From Aphis gossypii (Eukaryota > Arthropoda > Insecta > Hemiptera > Aphididae), in contig NC_065531.1 in the NCBI RefSeq assembly GCF_020184175.1, positions 72,262,604 to 72,326,603 of the forward strand: 64,000 bases of DNA. Reading direction: 5' to 3'. The notes beneath the pieces were generated by a model. The model saw only the letters and a program-made list of their open reading frames with translations, was not told where the DNA came from and did no database searches. Both the position numbers and the translations under genes were made by a program. Each line of letters opens with the position of its first letter. The first letter of the stretch is position 1. Shown here piece by piece: positions 13,602-28,399 of the stretch.

Positions 13602-15068
13602 TGCGTTAGATACTACAGCGGCAATACTATTACGCTGTATCAACATTCGTCATTATTAATTAATAGTACCTTATTATTATAATTATTAACATCATAATTT
13701 CCATATTACTTTATTATGGAATATAATACTATAATATTATATATTATTCTTTTATGTTATCTATGACTAAAATGTATATTTTCAGAAACACTGTGACAGT
13801 TAATATCATATTATTTTGTGGTTAGCCGAAAAGGTAACCCATTCTCGAATACTACAGACTACAGTAGCTAATATAGCTATATATAATAATATACAATACA
13901 GATCGTCGACCGTCGTGTACTGCCAAGATTATATTTAGGGCTACGCATCAAAGTAAGACGCACATTAGTCACCAGCTACAGAACATTATTCACTGGAGAA
14001 TATTACACCTTGAAGGGGATAATAAACTTTAATAGGTATAGACTCTGTGCGTAAAAAAATCCATATATCCTGCACCAAATTGTTAATTGCACCATCGGTC
14101 GTGTATTTGAATGACACGGACCAGTGGTATAGTTAGGTAGATTGGTGTAGCTGGTAAAGTAATTTCCCGCCAACAGCGATAGTGCGTCTATTACGATGAA
14201 AAAATATCGTAATAAACACTAGTCACGAAGCTAAGACAAATATACTACTGTCTATCAATAACGTCGAAATAAATGTATACACATCACCGATGACAAAAAT
14301 TATAAGTATAATATGTTATCGTTCTACGGACTCTGAGCCAACAACAGTATACATCGACTGTATTGTTAAATTATTTTAAAGGTATAGTATGCTCCCCTGT
14401 AACATGTATTATAAAAGGTACCTAGCTATATATTACTATATTAGTATAATGACTAGAGATAATGACAAATTTTTAGTAGAGATCGAATTAGGTTTTTATC
14501 AATGGTGAAATGATGAATCATCGTCAACTGATTGGTTTACAATGCCACATTATTTTTTTATTTTGTACCTACTTCCAACGAAATCGAACGCGTTTAAGTA
14601 AACAAAATAGGCTTGAGGTTTTTTTTTTTTTTGAAAAACCATTTCTCACTATTTAATAATTTTATTTTTATTGTTGAGACGATACAAACACCTATAGTCA
14701 ACAAAAGAATGTATTTCAAACAAACTACTAACGAAATAAATGGTGCCAATTGTTTCGTTATATTTAAAAAAATACAAAAAAATTAGAATTAAAAGATTAA
14801 TAAAACATTTCAATATGTGCAATTACTTTTCTTAGTATTTCTAAATTGATAAAACAATTTAAAAGACCTCATCGACAGCCATGCAAATTCATACTAATCA
14901 CTTAATACTTAAGCCTTAATTAGATAAATAAATTAGACATTTAAATATTTCTCTCTTAATGCACTAGGTTAATTTAATTTGTGCGAGTGATTTTAAAACA
15001 TGATAATGTGTTTGGACAAACTTTTTTCAGTATCATCGGATACTAACTCTCTCAATAATTTAATGTTA

Positions 15069-15191
15069 TTATGAACTATACCGCTCCTTAAAAACGGGAT
15101 TAGTTTGAATATCCTTACATACAAGTATTATATTATTTGGTCTTGCTTGCAAGTCTTCTTCTGTTTTCGTTTTGATAGCAGTTCTATCACA
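15069..15191 (-). other. Candidate terminal coding exon (unknown gene)
   Basis: On the minus strand the acceptor-like sequence TTAACTTTTCAG is followed by a phase-0 frame of 40 codons and a stop. The peptide begins CDRTAIKTKTEEDLQARP and ends FKERYSS, a charged composition more protein-like than most frames nearby. The same frame stays open upstream to an ATG at 15281. I do not recognise the family. It may be the last exon of a minus-strand gene or the tail of a decayed gene copy. No upstream exon was found. Confidence 0.22.
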
Positions 15192-18100
15192 CTGAAAAGT
15201 TAAATTATGATTTTTAAATGGTTCTCGATTATGTATATTATTATTTGATAAATATAATATTTTATTGATGGTGATTTGCATTAAACACTATCAGTACATT
15301 TTCTGTAGGTACAACAGATCGGAAAAGATAGGTTTTTCAGGTGGCCGTAGAATTACTAAAAATATAATTTTCAATTGAAATGCATCCTTTATTTTGTTCT
15401 GTATTAAAAATGTTTTCAATTTTAAGATTCTTATTTGGTATATGTACATTCACATACCAATACAAGTTAACGTTTCCAATGTTTGAGCAAAACTAATATT
15501 TGAAAATATGATATAGTTTTACTTGTTGCTTGACCTGTATATAAGATTGTATCATACTTTAGATAATATAAAATTCCCTATAGATTTTATGTACTTAATA
15601 TTTTTATCTTAATCTTTACAATTGTATCTTTTATCTTTTTTATTATATCGTACACGCTCCAACACATTACTTTTATTATGCGAGTAAAAAGATAATTCAC
15701 CCAAACCGCCATAACGTCCTATCAAGCTCCTTATGTTTATTTTAAAAAAAAAACTCATAAATAATAATATTATATTGATCGTGTGAATTCTTAAAATGGT
15801 ATTTTGCGAATTTATCTTTGTTATTATTTGCAGTTATTATTTTTATATATTTTATTTGATAAATCAGGTAGAGTTTCATTATAGAAAAAAATATTATTAT
15901 TATTAAAATTTATATAATTCGATAGTATTCAAATATTCAAATGATTAATCTAACTTTTAAAATCTGTACTGAAGTACCTGCTGACGTTTATTCATTTTTT
16001 CTACATTTATTTATAGTCGCTAGTAAATAATATAGATTTTATAAATTTTATAAATAAGTCTACAACATCTACAATATTATATTTTTGTTAATTGTCAGTA
16101 ACTGTAATGATTAAATTATAAATATATATTTATCTATGTATGTACAATTAATTTTAATTTTCTACAGCTGTGCGTACTGCGTATTTATTTAAATATATAC
16201 TAGTACGAACATATTTGTAAAAATACTTATGCAAACTTATACTCAAGTAAAAAATATGTGTAATTTGTACAGAAATTAATACATAATATAGGATTACTCA
16301 CTATATTATGTATATAATGTATTTACATATATAGGCTGCTGTATATACTCAATAAAATAAAAAATTTATTATTTATACTTCATAATTAAGTAAATAATAC
16401 ATTCATATAGAAAATGTGTTAATTTTTTTAATATTATGTAGAGAATTAATAACTTATAAGTATTATTAATCACTGAAGTTAATAATATTGTAATTATTAA
16501 GAATTTTGAGTTGAGTAAGAAATGTATTAATTTTACAATTATGTGTAACATTTGGTTTTTTTTTTTTGAGACTTTCATGTCATTACGTTACATGATCAGT
16601 AAAAAATCTTAAAACTTAAACTTCTTGAAAAATAAATCTTATTATTATTTTCAAAAATTAAAAGTTAATATTAGCAGTACATTTCTTAATAATTGAGAAA
16701 ACATGAATTTTTACGGAAAATATAAAAAAAATCAATAAAAACGATTTTTTTAATTAATTGTTGTAATTTTAAAACAAATAACCGTAGATACTTGAAATTA
16801 TTAGCATTTTATATACACAGAATAATTTTCAAAATATCTTTTTGAGCTATTTATAGACATTCGACATTTTCAATTTAGTTTAGTTTTTTTTTCGTTAAAA
16901 AATCTATCATACAGGTTAAAATGATTGACAATTTAATAAAAGGTCCCTATTCATATAATAATATTATGTGACAGACATTGTTTTTCATATCCAATATTAT
17001 AGTATTTTACATAATTTCTCTATTTTTAAACTATTATTTTGTAAATAATTTAAAGAGCTGTTCACAAAATCCACCGATTCCCTATTAGACATAAAGAATC
17101 TCTATATTCCATTTATAACAGCTATTTGGGTAGTGGATTGTATTGTAATCTATGAGCTGTGTTCATTGTGGTCCTTTTTTTAATCAAAATGTTAATATTG
17201 TAATATCGTTATGTTTATATTATAAACACTGGTAAATATAAATAATTGTTTATAATATTGTACGACACGATATGGTTAACGTAGTATAGTGTCACTCAGT
17301 GTCAGTAAATATTTTCAAGAATATTAACTATTAACCTTTAACATAGTTCTAATAGATCTATATACCTTATATAATTTATAATGGGTAACGACTATGATAT
17401 ATAATATTTAGTCCTAAAGAACACAGGAACTAAAATCATCGCCTAATATTAAGTTTTTGTATTTTGATAATTAACAACGAACAACTTAATTACTTTTACA
17501 AGGTTAACAGTAACTTATAGGTTTATTTCTTACTTATAATCTTAAGCAATTAAGTAATTGATGTCTTAGACGTTAAACTATGTATCATTCTATCATAGTA
17601 CATGTCTTATACTGTAATCACTGTAACCTATTGATTGCTTTTTACTTTATTATTTCAATTTAACAATTTATTTTATTTATCATTTTAGTTTAATAAATTA
17701 AATTAATAGATCAATAATTCATATTTTAAATGCTCCTAATAATTTTCATTAAAGTGTAAATCAAAAAATGATAAAACAATTTATTGTCAGTTTCACTATA
17801 CAGTGTATAAAAATAATAATTATTCATTGATAACAAATCAAATGAAAACCGATTATTTTAAAATGAACTCGTGAAAATATACCTTTGTTATAAATATATG
17901 ATTTTGTACATCAAAGTATGAAATGAGATTTAATTATCTTCCTTATGACATAACGACCGTGAAAATCCTGTGTAACTGTAAAACTGTACATATAAGTATA
18001 GTAACTATCTTAGGTGGTTTTTTTTATAAAGATAAATAAGCAAAGTATACTAAAGAATGTTATAATATTAAATACATTTTATTAGAACATTAACCTTTAC

Positions 18101-20270
18101 TTAATATATATCTTGCCTATATTGACACAAGAAAAACATTGATAACAAAAATAATTATTTTTTCTGTAATAATTTATAAAAAATATTATAATTTGGTAAA
18201 ACAATGGGTCATAATATATTGAGGTTTAAGTTTATTGTATAAATCAGAGAAGGTATTTATATTTATATCTTAAACGAATGAATTTTAAAGATATAAAAAA
18301 ACTTAGAAAACTATAGAATTTTTTATTCCAAATACTATTAATTAATATATATATATTTATTTATTATTTTATGTATTAAGAGATGATTGTAATTTCTATG
18401 GGAAAATTAAAGATCAAGAGTACTATAAATATTAAATAATTATTCTTTCAACCTTTTTATTTTTATTATCTTTTACAGTTACATCTTAGGCGTTAGATTA
18501 TTAAGTTGTTACTATTATTAAGTATTATTTTTTAATGGAGAATCTTCTATAACATATTCATGAATTAGTTATTTAAATCGAGTATCTTATGATTTTCAAC
18601 TTTAAAATGTTTGTAAATTTTCATTTATTTAATGCTTTATTGTAATATTTTATAATGTATAATATATTGATATTATTGATATTATTAAATACTTATTAGT
18701 AATTATTTTAATTGATCTATTCATAATTCATATCAAGATAAATAAATAAATTTAGTAATTTATAATATTTATAATATACGTAATTAATGAATAAGAAGTT
18801 CAATAAAGAATTTATCTTATTTTTTTCAAAATCACCTAAAACATTTGTTTTAAAGCTATAGACTATAGAGTATAGATTATTTGAGAGAGTCGTGTTATTA
18901 TCTTTTATAGAATATTATATATTTTTATTCCAATATGTAAATGAATAATCGTGATGGACAATAAATATTTATGTAAATATTAATATTTTCAATTTCTTTA
19001 TTTGGAAAAAAAGTAGTGAATGAATAATAAATGTAGAAAACTGTTTATTGATAAAAATACATCTTTTAGATAATCCTTAAACTTAATTCAATCAAAAAAT
19101 TTTATAAAAATAGACTTTGTTTACTTTACTCCTTTAGAATTCAAATTATTTTATTTTATTATCTTTTCAGAACAACAATATTGCATAATAATTACTATAA
19201 AAAATCCAATCAAAAATAAAGTACTTGAAATTATATTTTGTAGCATATTAATGTAATTCTTGGTAAATTTATTTATATTTTATGAATTTATTATACACGA
19301 AATATCTTACATACATCGTAAATAACCACTAAATGCATTCATCTTTCAAACATAGGCTGATCACCGGATGCCAATGCGATTTTGTACACAAAAATACGCT
19401 CTAAAGGAATAGGGATCCTGTTCTGTAGAATCAACCAAGTTTGATAATTCTTTTTTTTTAACTAATAGAGGGTAATATTCTACAGGCCGTATCGATCTCC
19501 GTTTTCCAATATTTTAATCTCAAACTTTATAATCTGTCTTAAAAAATAATAAAATTTTAAGCAATTTTGTATAAATTATATTTTACTATTATTTTGAATA
19601 AAATAAAAATCGGAGTTTGGTGTAACCTGTGAGAAGTCTTCTTCTTTCAAATAAAAATATAGTTACCAAAATCCGACAATTCTATACAAGTCCTGAGAAT
19701 TATTCCCGTGAAGTTATTTTTTCGATATAATACATCCTAACAACCTCTCTTAAATAGGAATTGGGTAGTAAATTAGTAGAAAAGTATTATAATTAAAGTG
19801 GTAACTAAAATACAAAATTTAATTTTCAAATTTTTTAGAATTGCTGAAAATTTGAAAATCTGGCACCAACCCCTTAATTTCAGAAGCTTAGGGATTGAAT
19901 ATTCAGACCACTAAATCAAAAATCACAGGAACAATAGGAGGAATTTACCATTAAAAAATATTTACCAGAAAAATGTTCTACTTAGATGTTTATATAACTA
20001 CGAAAACTTAAAAAAAATATATTCATCTCAATGAATATAGTCTAAATGTAATGTTTTCGTTTGCAATACGTACCTATTAAGTAACCCACAACACAATAAT
20101 AATCCTTACCGACATTCTATCATCTTCTCTATACATGTTTACATTTTTATGTCAAGATCCTGCAAGTAGACACTAATGATATACAATAAAGACATACCAT
20201 ATGTCTGATATTATGATACTCTTTTCGAATTTTCTTCTTTTTTACATAGTATAAATATATTTAAATATTA

Positions 20271-20480
20271 GATTCTGATCGGAGTTGTAAATGTGTTTTT
20301 CTTTCTAAAAAAACTCATAACTAAAATCTAACTCTGAGGGAGGTGAAAAATTAGATTTAGATTGTATTTTGAGTGACGAAAAAAAGAAATTTTCCAGTAT
20401 TTTTGAAAGTAATCGGGAAGAACGAAAATAAATGGGGATATTTGCATAAAACCAGTTATGATAGTTTCAAATCATAAAAT
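20271..20480 (+). repeat. Dispersed repeat copy A (gattctgaNcggag family)
   Basis: It starts with gattctgatcggagt, followed by an element containing aaattagatttaga and, later, a ggggatatttgcataaaacc segment. The same ordered blocks recur in the same orientation at 51577-51850. Both are eroded and neither has coding capacity. The limits are approximate. Confidence 0.45.
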
Positions 20481-23400
20481 AACTGAAATAATGATTTCAA
20501 TATTGTAATTTGTCGTATCTTACTCTAACTAATGTAATAGAATAACCTATATTGCTGTGAATAATAATGAAAATAAACATTTTTTTTTTTATACGATAAC
20601 CATTTATTATTTTAATAAATTATTATTGTTATTAATATGTACATTGTACACACTACACAGAATAAAACAATGGTATGTAGGTATAAGTAGGTACATACAA
20701 AGAACACACGTGAATCATTTATTACCTTGCTTATTGATAATTGATAACATTTTTTGTTGTACATTAATATGATACTATTATAATATAGTCATAGAAAAAA
20801 AGTCACTCGTACCTATTACAAAGCAGTTCCTTAAAAAATATTTCCATGTATTATCTTAAAACATAAATGTCTAATAGATCATAATCGTTAGAGTTGTTTT
20901 CCAACGACCCGCCAATGTAAAAAATACAAATAAACCTCAATGGGCACACCTTAAATGCCTTAGATTTAAAATTTTTTATTTGCTACTATATTGCTTATGT
21001 TGTCGCGCGTGCAAGAAAATGACAAGCGTTTGGTTTTGTCAATGTAAAATGTTAAATGTGCCGTGACATGCTCGTTGACCTAAATACATATAAGGAGTCC
21101 GCGAACAGCATCGAAAAGTCTTGAGATGGTTCATTCAATATTATAATTTTAATACGCATATTATAACTTATATTTATTTTTCCTAATGAAAAGTACTGCT
21201 TTCATTCGTATACATCGTACTTAAAGGTCACATTACACGTTATTTTAATTAGCACTAGTGTAACAGCACCACATAAGTATGATGATGTGCATTATGGCGA
21301 TAAAGGAATTGCAGCTTAACACGATTCCAAGGACGATAATAATTATGTCGTATTGAAAAGTTTGCCTAAGTATTTAAAACACTCAATTAACTATCGTTGT
21401 TTTATAAAACATTAGAATCAGTAATGTGACGAATTCCACAGGGATCATGATTAATACGATATTTCAAAATATAATATCGTATTAATTAATAATATTATAA
21501 GAACATTATTATTAGGTAATTTATTATTGTGCATCTTACGAGTATATATATGAAATATATACTTTATAGTAGTCTATAAACTATAGTATAATAATATTAA
21601 CTTTAGACCATGTAAAAATGAACTCAAATTTTCACTCGAAAGTTTTAAAAATCTAAATTAATTTTATACAGACGAAAGTTAATTGTGGACTATTTATTGT
21701 GTTTATTATGCATAAATATTAAATACTATTCGTATCATGTATGCGTGAATTAAACGTCTCGCAGAGAAACTTGAACTATATTATAGTTATGACTTGTGGT
21801 CGTGTCACGTGCAATTTTGACGCTAGAGACCGCAGTGAATGAAAAGCGTACAATTATTTATCAATTGACAGTTTCCTAAAACAATATAAAAATCACATAG
21901 AAATCGAATCTAGGATTGAAAGTAATGGCTACTAGAGATTATAGAAATTGTGCTGTAATTTATAAGAAAATACAGTGTTAACTTTTCAGAAAAATAAATT
22001 TCCTGTCATGTCACAAAGTAGTGTATAAAGTAAAGTAAGTAAAGTAGTGTTGTATTTTGTTTGATTGATATATTCTCAATTTTTTATTACTTAATTCCAT
22101 TTAAAAAGTATGTATTAATCTAAGTATAAATTATAATATTTTTTTTAGAAACAACAAAAATATAATCTCAACAACCCTACGTCCCGATAATTTTAAGTCA
22201 CTTAAATAAATTGTATTGTTCAATAAATATTCATAAATATTCTCGAATAAATTATTATCTTTTTAACAATACTGATATAACAATAAAACAAAAGTTTTAT
22301 CGTTTAAATTGATAAAAAAAACATCATTTTACCAGTTTTTTTGTCGTACGATATACTAATATTTCCTTTACGTAGCCATATTATATTCAATTGAATTCTT
22401 TGATTAACTTTATTTTATGATTTTCACGTACAATTATCCATTTATGAAACATGTTGATATTGAACGAGAAACTTTAATGTGTAAATGTTTTATTATAAAA
22501 CCATGAATTATTTTTAAATGATTTTTTTTTTACTTTACTTACAGAACTTTTGTAAACAATATTTCATTATACAATGTTTAATATTTAATCCAGTCAAACT
22601 TTTATAGATATTTCAATTTTCAAGGGTGATCGTTCTTTTTAAACTTTAAAATTATAGTACATTGTAAGCTAATTTAATTAAACGAGATTAAATATTAAGT
22701 ACTTATTTATTTAAATCAACATCAGAGTATTATTCTAAAATGTATATTATTTTTATTAATCACATCCGAGTATCCGCGACATAATTTACCAATTTTAAAT
22801 GTAAATATAAATGTATTGAGCATAAACTATATAATATTATTCAAAAAGTATATTTATATATTTTATAATAATAACAATACTTAATCCCAATGTATTATTA
22901 TTATCCAATTAAAAAAAGCATTATTCAACTTTAGTGTACCTATCATAAAATATATCAGAGTTTCTTTATTATATTTAAACATACGTACATTTTTGCATAA
23001 TTAATTTAAAACCAAAATAAAATATATTCATATTTATACAGGTATAATATTTCTTGTGAATAAAAAAAAAACTGTATGTATAGGTGGTAAATACAGTGTC
23101 TTATTTTTAGTTAACTTTTTATGCGGATTTTAGAGTTTCAAAAATTCTTATTTTTACAAAAATTGTTATTAAAACAATATAGAATGTTGTAAAACTTAAT
23201 GAATACTATGTAAAAAAAAAAATGTTAGAAATAAAAAAAAAATAACTACAGTAACCTTTATGTCGAATAAATATTAATTATTAAACTTCAATGTAGCCTG
23301 AAGCAGAGATGAGTAAGCTTTGTTGGTGAAAATAGACCTACAATATTTTTTTCTTAAAAAAATAATTAATCAAATTGTTTTTTAAATTATGGTCTAAAAA

Positions 23401-26400
23401 TTTAAATTTACAGGAATATTTTCTTTCTAGAAAATTAATTTCGGAGCACAGATAAAGTTTAAAACTGTAAACATTATATCAATCCATTTTAATATTAAAA
23501 ACAATATTCTGACTAGTGAATTCAAATTTACCATATTACTACACCAAAATATATATACCTCTAATTTATATATGTATTTTTAAATAAATTAGCAGGCTTA
23601 TAGTATAATAAAAAGGAAACATTGATTATCCTTATTTTTTAGAAAAATTAAGCATTCGAGTAACATAATATTTCACTAGAAAGTAGAAGTAAAGAATTAT
23701 TCATTATTCTTTATTATCTGAAAAAATCTGGTACCGATTCATTTTTCTTGCACACAATGCTATGTAACTTTTAAGAAGTATAATGTTGTATGAGTTAATC
23801 TTAAGTAAACTTTATGTATTTCCATGAATTTATTTTTATGTAATAATTACTAATCTATTTTTGTGTCTTTTTTTAATGTTTATCTACTATTATTTTATTA
23901 AAAAGAACTTAGGTTTGTTAAATTATTTTTAATAAATAAAATAATACTTTTAATTAGAAGGAGTTGCAGCCGCTAAAAAACCAATTAATTAATTAAGTAA
24001 TTTGAATGTTTATGATGTTATACGACTTACAGTATAATATTACATATTATTTATATGTATCACTTAGAATTATTTTATGACAGACGCAAGTTTCAGATGG
24101 TTAGGTTAGATGGTAGCCTGTTTTGGCATTCTGAGATTCTGTTATAAAGAAAAGAATACCTATAACTAGAAAAACTCCATATTGTATTGGTTCATGTGTG
24201 CAAATCGTATGTTGTTGATTACATTTCAAATCCAATTAATTCCTAATTCCGAAATTCAAAATATCCTCATAGATATAAATGATTATTGGTTATATCAACA
24301 AAAAAATCATGTGTTTTTTGAATGTAACAAAGTGGCATTTAAAACATAATAGGTATATAAATTAATATTATTTAATACGTAAACGATAATCACAATAGAA
24401 GTACTTTTAATTACTATAGGTACCTACAAATAATATAGCTTTTAGTTTATACCTATATCAATTAGGTATACTATAATATATACCTGTATCTAGTTTTAAG
24501 TTGATATAATAATTTCAATAGGTTCACAATAAATGTTGATACAACCCGTAAATCGAAAAGAAAATGGTCTGAAGACCTTTAACACGATTATTATTCATAT
24601 TCGATTTTATTAAAAAATATATATACCTATATTTAATCTTGGTTAATATTATCTAGAATTTTCCTATAGGTATTATTATTACTCATTACTATTTACTACT
24701 TATGTATTTTGTAAAGCAATATAAATGGATATTTCCTCTGATCATGTAAACCTCATTTTATTTTTTCCTTAATCAAAATTACTTATTGTATTACTACAAT
24801 AAAGATTGTAAATAAAAATTTAATTTAATAAAAAATAACACACACTTTACATACCTAACTTTGTATACCTACAAGTATTATTACATGAACAATTGAATTG
24901 ATATTTTTAAATTTACATTAAGTTCCATTAAACAATATGGATTCTTTAATTAAAGTTATAATAAATGTACTAAGAACATAAGTCTGGTGAGTAGTGAGAG
25001 ACATGTTTTATAAGTGTATTAGTTTTTTTGTGTAATTTTGGCATTTATCCAATGACCTTAATCGACGACCGAGATATTATGGTTTTGAGACGGATCTTCT
25101 AAACTAAGTATGTATATAATTTTATATGAAAAAAATGCATAATATTAGTGTGATAGTTGATAGAAAATTGATATATCATTTAAAATTTCATAATAGGTAT
25201 TCTATCAATTACAGTACAATTTATAATATAATATATTACATAGTTATTATTTTGAGTAATTTATTTAAATAACTCTTAATATCCCATGATAAATGCGATA
25301 CGTTTAAGTTTTCTTATAAATTAATGTAAATGTTAATAGTTACTAGTTAGCTTTAAGACAAATTACTACTATTTATTTCCTGAGATTTAAATTAGATATA
25401 TCTATGTACTAAATTAAAATTTAAATAACAACATTTTAAGTAAAAAAATATTTAATTAGCTTTTTTAGTTTTTATAATGCTTTCCGCAAAATTACATAGT
25501 TCATAGTATAAACTTCGTACTTTCTTTTAAAATTTTACTTATTATTGTTTTTATTTTGTATCAAAATAAATATGAATTTTTTAATGAGAAAATTTTTATT
25601 AATAATAAATAATATTAAATATTTTGGAAAAATCATTTCCGTTAATTAAAGGTTATCTTATTGTTATTTTTACTATGCATATTGTTATTTTACTTTAACT
25701 TATTATTATTTTTATGAGTATTATTAATACCTTTCTAGAACGTAGTCGGTATGTACAATAATAATAGATTTCCAGAGGTATACTCCAAGGGCATAACGGA
25801 ACGGAACATGAATGCTACTAAACGCGATAATCATAATCCAAAATGTATACAATACACATACTTTTAAATTGTTTATGTCCGATTCACCATGACCTAAGAT
25901 GCACAATACAGTATACACTAATTTAATTATTATCTGTACAAAGTTAATGAATCGCTATTCGTTTATAAGAATGCAAATTTAAAAATTTTAATGAAATATT
26001 TTATTTTTAGGTAGATATCTAAATCATAGGAAATTTTAATTTCGTATAAAATATGTACCTATAATTAACAATTATAATACTTGATTACTTGATGGGTTAC
26101 TTATATTAACGATTTATTTTTACTTTTTAGTAATATTTTTTTAATTAATTTTTACAATTTAGGTATCTTTCAATTTGTTTTATTTAAGTTCTCCCTAGAC
26201 CTAATATCATTTGAAATTAGTATAATGTAGGTACTAATTCGCTCTTCTACCCTTATCTTTTCAGACTTTCAAGTTTTATTGTGTATTATTAGTGTGTTTA
26301 AAATTTAAAAATGACAATACAAGCTATTCAATTTAAATCAATTGATCCAAGTGAAGCTCAAATTATACTTTATTGTGATGGTTTTGAGTTATTTAAAATG

Positions 26401-26540
26401 TACACGATCAACTAAATCTAACTTAAAACATTGTGCCTATTTTTAACACTGCGCAATTATTTGTTGCATAATATATTATTTAAGATAGGGACTAGTATTT
26501 ATATATGTTATGTTATATGTTTATTATTGTGCATAACAAC

Positions 26541-26708
26541 CATAAGCGTGCGCACGGGGGAGGCAGGGGAGGCGACTGCCTCCCCTGCGAGATTTTCCGT
26601 TTCACCGCTATCTTATATTATACCTACAAACCGGGGGGGGGGGGGGAATCTGGACCTCCTTAGCTAAGGTATTGCCTCCCCTGCCAAGAAGACCTGCGCA
26701 CGCTTATG
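26541..26708. mobile_element. MITE with perfect 14-bp TIRs and 8-bp TSD
   Basis: The 168-bp element begins cataagcgtgcgca and ends with its exact reverse complement tgcgcacgcttatg. It is flanked on both sides by the identical octamer ataacaac (26533-26540 and 26709-26716). Eight-base duplications are made by hAT, P and Merlin transposases, and hAT is the most common source. Inside, a second inverted pair built on ggcaggggaggc makes a strong GC-rich hairpin next to a run of 14 G at 26633-26646. No ORF. The perfect TSD and TIRs indicate a fairly recent insertion. Confidence 0.85.
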
Positions 26709-26716
26709 ATAACAAC

Positions 26717-28399
26717 ATATGTTAAACATCCATGATTATATTATATAATATTTTTGTCAGTTTACTTTGTCAGTCTTAGTAAAAATAATAATTTGAAGGA
26801 GGCCAGTTGGTTATTAATTTAAAACCATCAATTTATAAACGTGTTTTTATTTATATATTAACCCACATATTATGTATATAACTACTCATTTATTTATTAT
26901 ATATCTAACAAACACATTTTACCAAGCATTTATAAAAATAGTTATGGATATATTACGTACTTTTAGGTACATAGGTAATTAGGCTTAAGAATTTCTAATA
27001 TTTACTTGTTCTTGGGGTAGTTCAATAAATAACAGTGTCAAACAATCCAATTTGGAGTGTAAAGGAAATATATCCATTTTATTTTACATGTTTGAATTCA
27101 AAGTTTTATTTATTAAAGCATATTATTTACCAATTATCTTATTTATTAATATAATATTACATTAAATATTATTTAAAAAAAAAAAAAACTTAATATCTAA
27201 ATTATTAATCCAATAACTCATAAATATTAACGTGAATAAATTATAGTATATTGTATATAATTCTAAAAGTACTTAAATTGTAAAAGAAAAAAAAACTGAA
27301 AAGATTAAACGATATGTTTTCAAATTTTATTTTTTTGGATTCTCGTGCATCTGTATTGTGATTTTTGTATATATATATGCCATTGGGAACGAAGAAAAAC
27401 GAAAAAGGATAAAATAAAACCTTTGAAAAATCTTTGGGGAGTAATAACGATGTCATGTAAATCGTATTATATACGTACCGAAATTCCACTAGTTATATCT
27501 ACGGTGCACTCATGTGTGACAGGGTCACGAATCGTGATATTCGCCTTGGGTATATGTATTATATATACAATATACATACAGTAATATGTATAATATATTA
27601 TACCTACAGCACATAATATGTATACATACGAGTATATATTGCAAAGTTTGTCTGTATATTCCGAAAACGATATAATAAATATGTGGTATAAACGGGTAAT
27701 TATAAATTTTCTGAAATTTCCATATCGTGATTTTATTGTTTCTTGCAGATGTTCGATGGTGGCCTCTCGTCTAACGTACTAAATGTGTAAATGCGACCTC
27801 CGGGATAGAACAAATTTTATAAAATAAAAAAAAATCGTATAAATTATAATCAATAGTACTTATATATTATTATAATTAATTTAAAGGTATACGTATTATA
27901 TCAACAGTCAACAACATATTATAATATACCTATTATAAACAAATTTATGTATGAAAACATGTTTATGAAAACGCATCATCGACTATAATGATAAGTATTA
28001 TAATATACGGATTGATTCACCAAACATATTCACTTAGATATTTTTCCTTTAATAATCTAACGAATTTATTAAAATTCTGACTTTTGGAGTTTCAATTATT
28101 TAAATTTGTTAGGTATATAATCTAAGCACAAGTATTCTACATACGTATTTCATTCATTTAAATATATAAAATTTCTGAAAATTAGAATTCGAATAATTTC
28201 ATAACGAAAACACGAGGGTTTAAAGGTTTAAACTTATCATGCTTTTGGAGTATTATCCTATTAAGTGCTCATATTATATTATACGTAGTATAGGTATGTT
28301 GATATTTGCGCACGTGTATTTTCATTTAATTATTATTTTGTTATTGCTTAGGTAAAAAAAACCACGAAGACATACTGCATACTATATCTACTAATAAGA
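26717..28399. other. AT-rich spacer, no gene assigned
   Basis: No named gene is seen. The single exon-like signal at 27749 is listed separately. Other frames, such as those at 27241-27584 on both strands, are antisense to each other and lack supporting splice sites. Confidence 0.4.
27749..27790 (+). other. Candidate short terminal exon (unknown gene)
   Basis: A textbook acceptor (ttttattgtttcttgcag, ending 27748) is followed by ATGTTCGATGG and an open frame of 13 codons, MFDGGLSSNVLNV, then TAA. An A-rich ataaaataaaa stretch about 30 bases downstream could serve for polyadenylation. The acceptor is one of the best in the left half of the window, but no partner donor exon was found, so both the gene and the reading phase are unknown. 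Confidence 0.2.

Larger units (their letters stand above)
13610..26532. other. Long AT-rich region, no gene assigned
   Basis: About 13 kb with only scattered short frames. Apart from the entries at 15069-15191 and 20271-20480 I see no exon with both good splice sites and a convincing peptide. It could be intergenic or the large intron of a gene whose exons lie elsewhere. A somewhat G+C-richer patch lies at 21000-21120. A 35-codon ATG frame at 26311-26415 follows a pyrimidine-rich acceptor-like sequence but has no other support. Confidence 0.4.

Noticed and set aside
26311..26415. 35-codon ATG frame (MTIQAIQFKSIDPSEAQ...) after an acceptor-like TCTTTTCAG
   Set aside because: Too short, no second exon and no family match. 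Kept only as a note.
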